Origin: an uncultured Bacteroidales bacterium
GTDB taxonomy: Bacteria > Bacteroidota > Bacteroidia > Bacteroidales > Muribaculaceae
Assembly: GCA_900552315.1 (NCBI GenBank)
Contig: URZM01000010.1
Span: 1 to 24,048 of the forward strand
DNA length: 24,048 nucleotides
Reading direction: 5' to 3'
Shown here: positions 1 to 7,034 of the stretch, one piece after another
Layout of the letters: each line of letters begins with the position of its first letter
Numbering within the stretch: the stretch's first letter is position 1
Program-made: the position numbers and the translations under genes
The notes under the pieces: model-generated
Databases searched by the model: none
The model's input: the letters and a program-made list of their open reading frames with translations, nothing else
What the model was told of the DNA's origin: nothing

Positions 1-95
1 TCGCCGGGACGCACCTCCAGATTGATTCCTTTCAGTATCTCTTTGCCGGCGATGCTGGCGTGCAGGTCTTCCACTTTAAGCATGTATTCGCTCAT
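1..95 (-). CDS. sufC: Fe-S cluster assembly ATPase SufC (5' end only, cut by window edge)
   Basis: Only the first 31 or so codons are in the window; the gene runs off the left edge. The visible protein begins MSEYMLKVEDLHASIAGKE and continues with an ILKGINLEVRPG stretch, the N-terminal beta strands that precede the Walker A loop in SufC. SufC is the cytoplasmic ABC-type ATPase of the SufBCD scaffold that builds Fe-S clusters. The start could also be the second Met, at position 83, which would give the more usual MLKVEDLHAS beginning. It lies 71 nt downstream of the CvpA-family gene on the same strand, so the two are probably co-transcribed. From memory, sufB normally lies between cvpA and sufC in Bacteroidales; it is not here. 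The Walker motifs are outside the window. Confidence 0.85.
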   Translation of the reverse strand, partial: MSEYMLKVEDLHASIAGKEILKGINLEVRPG

Positions 96-166
96 ATCGG
101 TATTTATGCGTTTGTATTCTTTATGGTTTGTTCGTTAATCGATGTCATGTCGCTTATGGGATAACG

Positions 167-736
167 TCAGTCGAGCCCCATCTGTTTAGCCTGTCGCAGA
201 CGGTGATAATGCTCCAGCTCCGCAGGGCTCTCCGTGCCGAACAGGGCCGGGGCGACCCCCATCACCAGTTCCACCACATTGCCGTCGCCGTCGTTGCAGT
301 ATTTCAGCAGTCCGCAGTCCGGCTTCATCGCCAGCCACAGGTTGAAGGCCACGCTCATTATGACGGTCCACTTGCAGAAGCAGAACCCCGCTCCCAGTAT
401 CGAGTTTATGGCTCCGGTGTGTATCAGCTGCATGGCGCTGTTGAGCACACCTCCTATCAGCTTGAAACCCATGTACACCAGGGCGAACACAGCCGAGGCG
501 CTGAACATATACAGCGTGTAGCGGCGCAAGGGCTCGCCGAAAGGGGCCTCGGCAAACCGGTCCGCATCCGGGAAATACGGATCCAGCACCTCTGCCATCT
601 GCGTGCAGAACAGGCGTGCGGCCACGAACCCGAACGCCAGGCCCAGCAGCGAGGCCAGCTGATAGACCATGCCCTTCTCCCATCCACGCCAGATGGCGAG
701 GAGCAGGACAGCTATGAGTATCAGCGGGTATATCAT
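167..736 (-). CDS. CvpA family membrane protein
   Basis: A 189-residue integral membrane protein. Hydrophobic segments lie at about residues 2-15, 23-43, 76-97 and 108-131, with a short polar C-terminal tail, matching the four-helix layout of the CvpA (colicin V production) family. Family members are inner-membrane proteins whose biochemical role is poorly defined. I chose the ATG at 736 (MIYPLILIAV) because the longer in-frame version starting at 835 adds a basic, cysteine-containing leader that reads through the promoter region and is unlike the family. The gene lies upstream of sufC, and pairing of CvpA with the suf operon is common in Bacteroidales. The TACTTTTG box about 60 nt upstream is a likely promoter. 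The R-M methyltransferase gene ends 129 nt upstream of this start. Confidence 0.85.
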   Translation of the reverse strand: MIYPLILIAVLLLAIWRGWEKGMVYQLASLLGLAFGFVAARLFCTQMAEVLDPYFPDADRFAEAPFGEPLRRYTLYMFSASAVFALVYMGFKLIGGVLNSAMQLIHTGAINSILGAGFCFCKWTVIMSVAFNLWLAMKPDCGLLKYCNDGDGNVVELVMGVAPALFGTESPAELEHYHRLRQAKQMGLD

Positions 737-791
737 GCCTCGGTACGGTGTTAAGGGATGGAGCCGCGTGCGGCACCGCTCACCTAAGAAT

Positions 792-814
792 ATGCAAAAG
801 TACAAAAAATATTT
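792..814. repeat. 23-bp direct repeat, cvpA-side copy
   Basis: Identical over 23 bp to 2983-3005 in the same orientation; the flanking bases differ on both sides. The two copies bracket the restriction-modification genes. The repeat contains the -7 promoter box (CAAAAGTA on the plus strand) followed by an A-rich run. It may be a target duplication made when the R-M unit inserted, or two independently conserved strong promoters; the identity of the A/T-rich bases outside the box favours duplication. Confidence 0.7.
795..802 (-). promoter_or_regulatory. Likely -7 box for the cvpA-sufC transcript
   Basis: On the minus strand this reads TACTTTTG, a match to the Bacteroidota TAnnTTTG -7 element, 59 nt upstream of the cvpA start. 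No clear TTTG is seen at the expected -33 distance. The box lies inside the 23-bp direct repeat, so the same core also precedes the endonuclease gene. Confidence 0.6.
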
Positions 815-864
815 CAACCCCTTATCCTTGCCCAAGTATCACCGTGGGGCTTTTGCCAAGAATG

Positions 865-2211
865 TTATTCCTTGGTCGGATATTCAGGTTCTCGATCACA
901 TACCATTCCTTCGAAAATCCCGTGTAACCGTACTTTGTGGGTCAAGTCCTTGGAGACAGGAGAAGAAATGAACAAACCTTTCTCAACCATTTCATTGAAG
1001 AGCCTGACCAGTGACCTGCCGATTGCCCAGGACAAATTCACAGGCACCGCGTTTCCTATCTGTTTGTATTGAGCCGAAAGAGACCCCCTGAACTCCCACT
1101 CATCAGGGAATGTCTGTATGCGTGCATATTCTCGCACAGTCAATGGCCGTGTCTCGATGGGATGGCATCGTTCGGTTTGTTTCTGCGCAGGGGCGCATGT
1201 AAGCGTAAGGCTTGGCTCATCCAATGCCAGTCTCCTTGCCATCCCCGTTTTCCCTCCTCCGAGGTTATAGCTTCCTTTCATATAATCACGTGCCACTGTT
1301 TCCGGCAAATCCCGCCAATCTCCACCTTCCGGTACAAGTTCCAGCACCGCCTTTTTGGATGCGGGATATTTTTGTCCTGCCGAAGGGGGGACATTGTCAG
1401 CGAAAAGTTCTCCAGCATAGAAGGCATCGCGCAAGGTTCTGATTTTGGTGCAAACATCGGGCCATTTGTAATTTACATATGGTGCTATGTCATCTCTGAC
1501 GGCAATCAATATAAGCCGTTCTCGTTTTTGGGGAACATCGTATTGGATGGCACGTAACACACGGGGTTCTACAAGTGTATATCCTAATTCCTTGATAACT
1601 TGCCTTATGGTATGCAATGTGCGTCCGTTGTCGTGCTCTAACAGGCCACGTACGTTTTCACCCATGAATACTTTTGGTCTTATCTCTTTCACGGCTCGTG
1701 CAAGTTCAAAGAACAATGTGCCTCGCGTCTCCTCAAATCCCAGACGTTTGCCGGCGTATGAGAACGCCTGACAAGGGAAACCACCGGATAGAAAATCTAT
1801 CCGGTCCCGGTAAGGTGTAAAGTCAATCTCATGGATGTCTCCTTCTATCACGTTCCATTCAGGCCTGTTTGCCCTGAGTGTTTCACAGGCGCTGTGATCC
1901 ATCTCGTTGAGCAGGAGATGTGTGAACCCGGCTTTCTCCATGCCCAACGCCAATCCTCCGCCTCCAGCGAACAACTCTGCCGATGTGAATGTCTGGCATG
2001 CCACGCTATGTCTCTCTTCTTCCCAACGGGAATTGGCCATGGACATGATTTCCGGTACATGGGATAGTTCGCTAAGAGACAAGACCCTTTTGCCGTTAGA
2101 GTCTGTACTTGGGGTATATTTGCCGGAGCGTATCCACGATTCCACAGTGGATCGAGACACGCCCAATAAGTCAGCAAAATTATTTATTGATATGGTCTGG
2201 TCAAGTATCAT
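865..2211 (-). CDS. DNA (cytosine-5-)-methyltransferase of a type II R-M system, with N-terminal helix-turn-helix
   Basis: A 448-residue C5-cytosine methyltransferase (Dcm/HhaI superfamily), the protective half of the R-M pair. Visible motifs, numbered from the ATG at 2211: motif I AELFAGGGG (about 78-86, AdoMet binding), motif IV GGFPCQAF with catalytic Cys147, motif VI GENV (184-187), motif VIII QKRER (228-232), a target recognition region at roughly 250-345, and motif X IGNAVP (385-390). Residues 4-48 look like a MerR/excisionase-type HTH (FADLLGVSRSTVESWI), an extension not needed for methylation and possibly autoregulatory. An in-frame ATG at 2250 would overlap the endonuclease gene by 29 bp; I prefer 2211, 10 nt after the endonuclease stop and preceded by GGAAACTCC. 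The coding sequence is clearly more AT-rich than nearby chromosomal genes, suggesting transfer. Confidence 0.93.
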   Translation of the reverse strand: MILDQTISINNFADLLGVSRSTVESWIRSGKYTPSTDSNGKRVLSLSELSHVPEIMSMANSRWEEERHSVACQTFTSAELFAGGGGLALGMEKAGFTHLLLNEMDHSACETLRANRPEWNVIEGDIHEIDFTPYRDRIDFLSGGFPCQAFSYAGKRLGFEETRGTLFFELARAVKEIRPKVFMGENVRGLLEHDNGRTLHTIRQVIKELGYTLVEPRVLRAIQYDVPQKRERLILIAVRDDIAPYVNYKWPDVCTKIRTLRDAFYAGELFADNVPPSAGQKYPASKKAVLELVPEGGDWRDLPETVARDYMKGSYNLGGGKTGMARRLALDEPSLTLTCAPAQKQTERCHPIETRPLTVREYARIQTFPDEWEFRGSLSAQYKQIGNAVPVNLSWAIGRSLVRLFNEMVEKGLFISSPVSKDLTHKVRLHGIFEGMVCDREPEYPTKE

Positions 2212-2221
2212 GGAGTTTCCG

Positions 2222-2950
2222 TTAGAATCCTTCGTATGTTGAAAAAGCAAGCATGTACAGCGCGGTCAGCAGGTCAGCATGTTCTTTGGTCAACTCCTGA
2301 TATACGGAATTTCTCAGAACAAGTGAATCGTTGTCCCTGACCACATCCTCAATTATTTCGGGGAGAGCCTTGCATAATTTGAAAAAGGCTGTAGAATCCC
2401 CGAAAACCATTTCGTAGAACTTGTCCATGGACATTCTTCGAATACGGTTATGGCAACGAGGCCTTTTGTCAAGTGTGATTTTCCATGGTTCATCTTTTGA
2501 TTTTTTCGATATGGCTTCTACAAGGTAGCAGGTGGCCTGGTCGTCATCAAGTAACTTGCCTTGCATCTTCATGTATGTTTTTTGGGAGGATGCGGCGTTC
2601 ATGGTGTTGTGTTTGTTTTTAAGCTCTGCATAGACATGTAGATTGTTGTTCTCTACATCGAATCCCCGGTCGGGAACCTCCCAGCCTCCACCCGCATAGC
2701 GGAATATATATTGATGAAAATATCCTATGCGGTTGGAGTTACTCTTGTCTATCTGACGGAAACATTCGTCTTCAATGGCTTGGTGGATTGTTTTTCCGTA
2801 TACCTTTGAATCGAAGGTCAATTTTATCGGGTCGACTATGTTCTCGTTGAATTGCTCAAGGCTTATCTCGCGCCGATAGGACTCTACGGTGCGTTTCACA
2901 TGCCTGTATATGTTTTCATTGGATATGAATCCCAGATTATAGTCTCTCAT
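2222..2950 (-). CDS. Eco47II-family type II restriction endonuclease
   Basis: A 242-residue protein resembling the Eco47II family, whose prototype cuts GGNCC. The centre shows a PD-(D/E)XK-type active site: Asp98 (GFDVEN), then Glu109 and Lys111 in the AELKNKHNTMN stretch, which together with GYFHQYIF and the SSQKTYMKMQ run I recognise as family hallmarks. I chose the ATG at 2950 because the longer frame from 3043 adds a leader crossing the promoter. It is immediately followed by the cognate methyltransferase, the standard compact arrangement, with the toxic gene first. AT-rich composition and the flanking direct repeats suggest a mobile unit. GGNCC specificity is inferred from family membership only. 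An in-frame GRR/KxK-rich C-terminal half with no obvious damage suggests the enzyme is intact. Confidence 0.88.
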   Translation of the reverse strand: MRDYNLGFISNENIYRHVKRTVESYRREISLEQFNENIVDPIKLTFDSKVYGKTIHQAIEDECFRQIDKSNSNRIGYFHQYIFRYAGGGWEVPDRGFDVENNNLHVYAELKNKHNTMNAASSQKTYMKMQGKLLDDDQATCYLVEAISKKSKDEPWKITLDKRPRCHNRIRRMSMDKFYEMVFGDSTAFFKLCKALPEIIEDVVRDNDSLVLRNSVYQELTKEHADLLTALYMLAFSTYEGF

Positions 2951-2982
2951 CTCTGTGGGTATTTGTCGTTTATATATGCCAA

Positions 2983-3005
2983 ATGCAAAAGTACAAAAAA
3001 TATTT
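2983..3005. repeat. 23-bp direct repeat, endonuclease-side copy
   Basis: Second copy of the repeat at 792-814, same orientation, no mismatches. It supplies the -7 box in front of the endonuclease gene. Distance between the copies is 2191 bp, and the two R-M genes occupy nearly all of the space between them. Confidence 0.7.
2986..2993 (-). promoter_or_regulatory. Likely -7 box for the R-M operon
   Basis: Minus-strand TACTTTTG, matching TAnnTTTG, 35 nt upstream of the endonuclease start at 2950. No convincing -33 TTTG was found upstream. It is identical in sequence context to the cvpA box. Confidence 0.6.
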
Positions 3006-3022
3006 GTAAGGGGGATACGAAA

Positions 3023-3048
3023 GCAGGGTGCGTGTGGACGCACCCTGC
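3023..3048 (-). terminator. Strong hairpin after the TPR gene, probable terminator
   Basis: A perfect 10-bp inverted repeat (GCAGGGTGCG / CGCACCCTGC) with a 6-nt loop. On the minus strand it is followed by only a short TTTCGT, so the U-tract is weak, but its position between the TPR gene stop and the endonuclease promoter fits termination of the TPR transcript. Confidence 0.65.
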
Positions 3049-3158
3049 GGGCATAGCACTGTGTTTTATTATTTGGAACCGGCCGGAGCCGGCTTTTCCT
3101 TGGTGTGCGGATGGCTTTTGCGTTTTCCCTGCCTCTTCGGATAGCCGTTCACGCAGGG

Positions 3159-3875
3159 TCACTTGCCGGCCAGGGCGCGTTCACGCTCGGCGTAAGCCTC
3201 CACATTCATGTTGTCGTACTGGGGATAGTCCTTGAGGATCTGCTCGTATACCGCGAGCGCGTCGGCATATTTCTTCTCGGCGTCGAGCACGCGCGCTTTC
3301 TTCATCAGCACGCGGGCGGCGATTTCCGGATTATCCTCCTTGGCTTTGTCGAAAGCCTCGTCATAGGCGCTCAGGGCCTCTTTGTTCTTTTTGAGGTCGA
3401 CGTAGCAGTCACCTTTCAGCACCATGGCGCACATCTCCATGACGGGCTCGTCGATGTCGGCTGCCTCCAGGGCTGCGAGTGCCTCCTTGGACTTGCCTTC
3501 ATTGTAGTAGAGGGGAGCCAGCTGTATCTGCGCCAGCGTGGCACCGACCTTGCCTTCCTCCTTCTTAACCGTCTCTTGCATCTCCTTCATCAAAATGGCT
3601 GAAATCACAGAGTCCGGATTGTCGGATATCTGGGCATCTTTCTGTGCTTTCTTGTTGGCATTCACTAATGCCGTGGAGTAAGCCTGGGAAGATTTCTTGT
3701 CCTGATGTTTGCTCCAGAAATACCAGCCGAAGCCTGCGAGCGCCACGACCACTATGCCGCCCACCACGCCGAGAATCACTTTCTTGTGTTTCTCTACTTT
3801 GGAGCTGAATGAGGTCAGTGACTCGTTCAGGTTCTCGATGCCTGTCGGCTCATTCTTTATATCCTTGTTTGCCAT
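3159..3875 (-). CDS. Membrane-anchored tetratricopeptide repeat protein
   Basis: A 238-residue protein with a polar 32-residue N-terminus, one transmembrane helix (about 33-54, VILGVVGGIVVVALAGFGWYF) and a mostly alpha-helical exterior. The C-terminal half carries TPR-like helix pairs, for example LAPLYYNEGKSKEALAAL, MVLKGDCYVDLKKNKEALSA and ARVLDAEKKYADALAVYEQI. This resembles the YfgM-like or Bacteroidales TPR scaffolds that sit in the inner membrane with the TPR domain outside; the partner is unknown. A TAATTTTG box upstream is its likely promoter and a hairpin follows it. After the TGA stop the same frame stays open for 29 codons to a TAA TAA pair, described in the findings. Confidence 0.8.
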   Translation of the reverse strand: MANKDIKNEPTGIENLNESLTSFSSKVEKHKKVILGVVGGIVVVALAGFGWYFWSKHQDKKSSQAYSTALVNANKKAQKDAQISDNPDSVISAILMKEMQETVKKEEGKVGATLAQIQLAPLYYNEGKSKEALAALEAADIDEPVMEMCAMVLKGDCYVDLKKNKEALSAYDEAFDKAKEDNPEIAARVLMKKARVLDAEKKYADALAVYEQILKDYPQYDNMNVEAYAERERALAGK

Positions 3876-3926
3876 TGTGCAAAGATGTTGTTACTTGGTT
3901 TTGTTAATCGGTTTTGTTTCAAGGTG

Positions 3927-3934
3927 CAAAATTA
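3927..3934 (-). promoter_or_regulatory. Likely -7 box for the TPR gene
   Basis: Minus-strand TAATTTTG matches the TAnnTTTG consensus, 52 nt upstream of the ATG at 3875. It lies in a divergent promoter region shared with rpoN. Confidence 0.55.
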
Positions 3935-3973
3935 ATTGATTTTTTGAAGATGGGGAAATTTTACCCGAAAAAA

Positions 3974-4004
3974 TTGTGCCCCTCCTGAAAAAATAGTATC
4001 TTCG
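3974..4004 (+). promoter_or_regulatory. Likely rpoN operon promoter
   Basis: TTG at 3974-3976, a 20-nt spacer and TATCTTCG at 3997-4004, one base off TAnnTTTG. It sits 21 nt upstream of the rpoN start, implying a very short leader. Confidence 0.55.
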
Positions 4005-4024
4005 CGCAAAAAATCAGAGCAGTA

Positions 4025-5392
4025 ATGGCGCAGGAATTGCATCAACTTCAGAGTCAACGTCTCCAGCAGCGTCTCACCTCGCAGCAGGTGAGGTTCGTGC
4101 GCCTGCTCGAGATGAACGAGCAGGAGGTGGAGGCCGCTGTGGAGAGGGAGCTTGACGACAATCCCGCCTTGGAGCGAGTGGACACTGTTCCCGCCGAACC
4201 TCGGTACGTGGCTCCTTTCGACCCTCGCCCGCAGCCTGAGTGGACGCCTGTGGCCGCCGATGATTCCGAGACGCTGTATGACCTGCTGGCGGCGCAGATA
4301 GGGGAGCGGTATGCCCCCGAGCCGGTGCGCAAGGCCGCTCTGTATATAATAGGCAACCTGGACTCCAACGGTTATCTGCAACGCACACCGCAGGGCATGA
4401 TGGACGATCTGGCTTTCGGACCGGGCATAGATGTCTCGCCCGAACAGATGTCTCAGGCCCTTGACATGGTGCGGTCCCTGGACCCTGCCGGGGTGGGGGC
4501 CGCCAACCTCCAGGAGTCTCTGGAACTGCAGCTGGAGCGCATGTCCCCCTCCCCGGTGCGGGACGACGCGTTGCGCATCGTGCGCGAAGGTTTCGAGGCG
4601 TTCACCATGAAGCATCTGCCGCGTCTGGTCACACAGCTCAAGATGCCGGCCGCCAGGGTGGAGGCCGCAGTGGAGATGATACTGTCCTTGAATCCCAAGC
4701 CCGGAGCGGCCGTGGGGTCGGGACGCGGAGAGCTTGCCGCCGCCGTGGTGCCGGATTTCCAGATAGATGTGTCGGAGCGCGGGGAGATCACCGTGGGTTT
4801 TCCGGGCAACATACCGGCTTTGGCCATCGAGGAGAGCTTCGAGCAGGCCGTCGCTCGCATGAAGGACCGTGCCGCCTCACGCAAGGACAAGGACGCCCGG
4901 TTTATCATGGCCCGTTACGGCGACGCCCGCGATTTCATCAACATACTGCAGCAGCGCCGGGACACCCTTTACTCGGTGATGACGGCCATAGTGAAGCTGC
5001 AGCATGACTATTTTCTGAGCGGCGACGAGCACGACCTGCATCCTATGGCGCTCAAGGATGTGGCCGCGCTCATAGGCATGGATGTCAGCACCGTCTCCCG
5101 TGCCACAGCCGGAAAGTACGTGGCCACATCTTACGGCATAGTCCCCCTACGCTTCTTTTTCAGCGAGGGCTATGACCGAGGAGAGGGAAGCGGGCGTGTA
5201 TCGGCGCGAAGCGTCCAGGCCGCATTGCGTGCCCTGGTGGAGGGGGAGGACAAGCGCCATCCTCTCAGCGACGAGGCTCTGTGCGCCATGCTGGCGGAGC
5301 AGGGCTACGATGTGAGCCGCCGCACGGTGGCCAAATATCGCGACCGCCTCGGCTTGCCTGTGGCGCGCTTGCGCAAGAACATGCAGATATGA
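4025..5392 (+). CDS. rpoN: RNA polymerase sigma-54 factor RpoN
   Basis: A 455-residue sigma-54. The N-terminal glutamine-rich region I (LHQLQSQRLQQRLTSQQVRF, about 6-25) is the activator-responsive segment; an acidic-proline linker follows at about 50-80. The core-binding domain lies roughly at 85-280. The C-terminal DNA-binding part includes the helix-turn-helix near VAALIGMDVSTVSRATAGKY, the GIVPLRFFFSEG signature, and the RpoN box SRRTVAKYRD at 431-440, which contacts the -24 element. Length is typical for Bacteroidota RpoN. It directs RNA polymerase to -24/-12 promoters opened by AAA+ enhancer-binding proteins, none of which is encoded in this window. It is first in a tight operon; the next gene overlaps its stop codon by 4 bp (ATGA). 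Confidence 0.96.
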   Translation: MAQELHQLQSQRLQQRLTSQQVRFVRLLEMNEQEVEAAVERELDDNPALERVDTVPAEPRYVAPFDPRPQPEWTPVAADDSETLYDLLAAQIGERYAPEPVRKAALYIIGNLDSNGYLQRTPQGMMDDLAFGPGIDVSPEQMSQALDMVRSLDPAGVGAANLQESLELQLERMSPSPVRDDALRIVREGFEAFTMKHLPRLVTQLKMPAARVEAAVEMILSLNPKPGAAVGSGRGELAAAVVPDFQIDVSERGEITVGFPGNIPALAIEESFEQAVARMKDRAASRKDKDARFIMARYGDARDFINILQQRRDTLYSVMTAIVKLQHDYFLSGDEHDLHPMALKDVAALIGMDVSTVSRATAGKYVATSYGIVPLRFFFSEGYDRGEGSGRVSARSVQAALRALVEGEDKRHPLSDEALCAMLAEQGYDVSRRTVAKYRDRLGLPVARLRKNMQI

Positions 5393-6153
5393 CAGAAGTC
5401 AGAGACATCCTCCCTGCTGCCTCGGCTTCCGGGGCTCCCGACTCCTGGGACTCGCGCACCTTGCGGCTCCTCGGGCCGGATGCCGCCGATGTGCTGGCGC
5501 ACGCCCGTGTGCTGGTGGCGGGCGTGGGCGGCGTGGGCGGATATGTGGTGGAGATGCTGGCCCGTAGCGGCGTGGGACACCTTGTGCTCGTGGACTCCGA
5601 CACGGTGGCCGAGAGCAACCTGAACCGGCAGATAATAGCCCTGCGCTCCACGTTGGGCAGGCCCAAGGTGGAGCTGTTCGCGGCCCGAGTGGCCGACATA
5701 AACCCCGATTGCCGTGTGGAGACGCTGCAGCGTTTCCTGACCCCAGACAATGTGGAGGAAATTCTATGCTCCGGATTTGATTTCGTGGCAGACTGCATAG
5801 ACACGGTGGCACCAAAGGTGGCGTTGCTCTCCGCATGCAAGCGGCTCGGCGTGCGTGTGGTCTCCTCTATGGGAGCCGGCGGCAGGCTCGATCCCTCGCA
5901 GGTGTGTTATGCCGACCTGTGGGAGACCCGTCAGGATGGACTGGCCCGTGCCGTGCGCGACTCCTTCAAGCGTCGCGGCCACAGGCCGTCAATCCCGGTG
6001 GTCTACAGCCCCGAGGCTCCACGCCCGTGCTCGCTGCTCATGGAGCAAGGGCGCGACAACAAACGCTCATCTTACGGCACGCTGGCCACAGTCCCATCCC
6101 TGTTCGGCATATACATGGCCTCCTACATCATACGCAAACTCACTGGAATATAA
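5389..6153 (+). CDS. tcdA: tRNA threonylcarbamoyladenosine dehydratase (TcdA/CsdL), ThiF/E1-like
   Basis: A 254-residue E1-like enzyme predicted to convert t6A37 of ANN-decoding tRNAs into the cyclic ct6A form using ATP. The nucleotide-binding glycine loop is VAGVGGVGGYVVEM (about 43-56), followed by DSDTVAESNLNRQ, the conserved Asp and Asn-Arg-Gln region that holds ATP, and DCIDTVAPKVALL, then SSMGAGGRLDPSQV, typical of TcdA rather than ThiF or MoeB. The C-terminus has the VYSPEAPRP stretch common in this family. I start it at 5389, where the ATG overlaps the rpoN TGA; upstream in-frame codons belong to rpoN. Co-transcribed with rpoN and the ABC ATPase 6 bp downstream. Confidence 0.9.
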   Translation: MTEVRDILPAASASGAPDSWDSRTLRLLGPDAADVLAHARVLVAGVGGVGGYVVEMLARSGVGHLVLVDSDTVAESNLNRQIIALRSTLGRPKVELFAARVADINPDCRVETLQRFLTPDNVEEILCSGFDFVADCIDTVAPKVALLSACKRLGVRVVSSMGAGGRLDPSQVCYADLWETRQDGLARAVRDSFKRRGHRPSIPVVYSPEAPRPCSLLMEQGRDNKRSSYGTLATVPSLFGIYMASYIIRKLTGI

Positions 6154-6159
6154 ATCGAT

Positions 6160-6819
6160 ATGGAGAATTTTCATCTGCGCGACATCCGCAAGTCCTACGG
6201 CTCCCTGGAGGTGCTTAAGGGAATCACCCTCACGCTGCCGGCGCGAGGCATAGTGACAATCACCGGAGCCAGCGGGGCGGGCAAGACCACCCTGCTCCAG
6301 ATTATGGGCACGCTCGATGTGCCCGATTCCGGCTCCGTGCTGTATGACGACCTGGATGTCACCGCCTTGCGCGACAAGAAGCTCTCCTCCTTCCGCGGGC
6401 GCCATATCGGCTTTATATTCCAGACCCATCAGCTCTTGCCTGAGTTCACTGCCCAGGAGAACGTGATGCTCCCTGCGCTGATTGCTGGGCAGAAGCGGAG
6501 CCGCGCTGCGGAACGTGCCCGGGACCTGCTCTCCATACTCGGCCTCGAGGAGCGCCTGCGCCACAAGCCGTCGGCCATGAGCGGCGGCGAGCGCCAAAGG
6601 GTGGCGGTGGCACGCGCCTTGGTGAACGAGCCGGACATTGTCTTTGCCGACGAGCCTACCGGAAGCCTCGATTCCCGCAACCGGGATGAGATATGCCGCG
6701 TGTTCCAAGACCTGCATGAGCGTCTGGGGCAGGGCTTCGTCATCGTGACCCATGACCCTGAGCTGGCCTCCATAGGCCAACAGGTCATTCATATGAAAGA
6801 CGGCCTCATACAGCCCTGA
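6160..6819 (+). CDS. ABC transporter ATP-binding protein, LolD-like
   Basis: A 219-residue ABC ATPase of the LolD/MacB class. Walker A GASGAGKTT (36-44), Q-loop Gln88 in FIFQTHQLLPEFTAQENV, signature MSGGERQRVAVARAL (140-154), Walker B DIVFADEPTGSLD with Glu165, and H-loop His198 are all present, so it should be catalytically competent. The QLLPEFTAQENVMLP and EPTGSLD wording is typical of LolD, which powers extraction of lipoproteins from the inner membrane by LolC/E. No permease gene is adjacent, so the LolD assignment is by sequence only, and other MacB-like exporters remain possible. It is last in the rpoN-tcdA operon. Confidence 0.85.
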   Translation: MENFHLRDIRKSYGSLEVLKGITLTLPARGIVTITGASGAGKTTLLQIMGTLDVPDSGSVLYDDLDVTALRDKKLSSFRGRHIGFIFQTHQLLPEFTAQENVMLPALIAGQKRSRAAERARDLLSILGLEERLRHKPSAMSGGERQRVAVARALVNEPDIVFADEPTGSLDSRNRDEICRVFQDLHERLGQGFVIVTHDPELASIGQQVIHMKDGLIQP

Positions 6820-6918
6820 CCGCGCTTCCGTGGCATATCAGGAGCCGGTGCCGTGCCTTGTTTTCACTTTGTTTAAATCCATATCGTTGAATCACAACTT
6901 TTTTTAAGGATTGCGGGG

Positions 6919-6949
6919 TTGTGCGGCCGGAGTTTTATGCCTAACTTTG
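6919..6949 (+). promoter_or_regulatory. Promoter of the GH13 gene
   Basis: TTG at 6919-6921, a 20-nt spacer and TAACTTTG at 6942-6949, a good Bacteroidota promoter. It leaves an AT-rich leader of about 75-80 nt before the ATG at 7035. The remaining part of 6820-6918 shows no other gene. Confidence 0.7.
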
Positions 6950-7034
6950 CACCTTGATAGAAGACCGTTTTTTGTGAGCTTTTCTCAAACCCGTGATTGG
7001 AACATCTTAACCTAAAATATTCATTGTTTAACTG

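Noticed and set aside
128..754. 208-codon plus-strand frame opposite the CvpA gene
   Set aside because: Antisense to a clear four-helix membrane protein; no motif.
3077..3093. Second terminator near the TPR gene (CCGGC/GCCGG)
   Set aside because: The stem is only 5 bp and it lies within the in-frame open tail; the 3023-3048 hairpin is far better.
3932..4615. 227-codon minus-strand frame opposite the rpoN start
   Set aside because: It runs antisense to RpoN region I and is rich in His, Arg and Leu without any motif.
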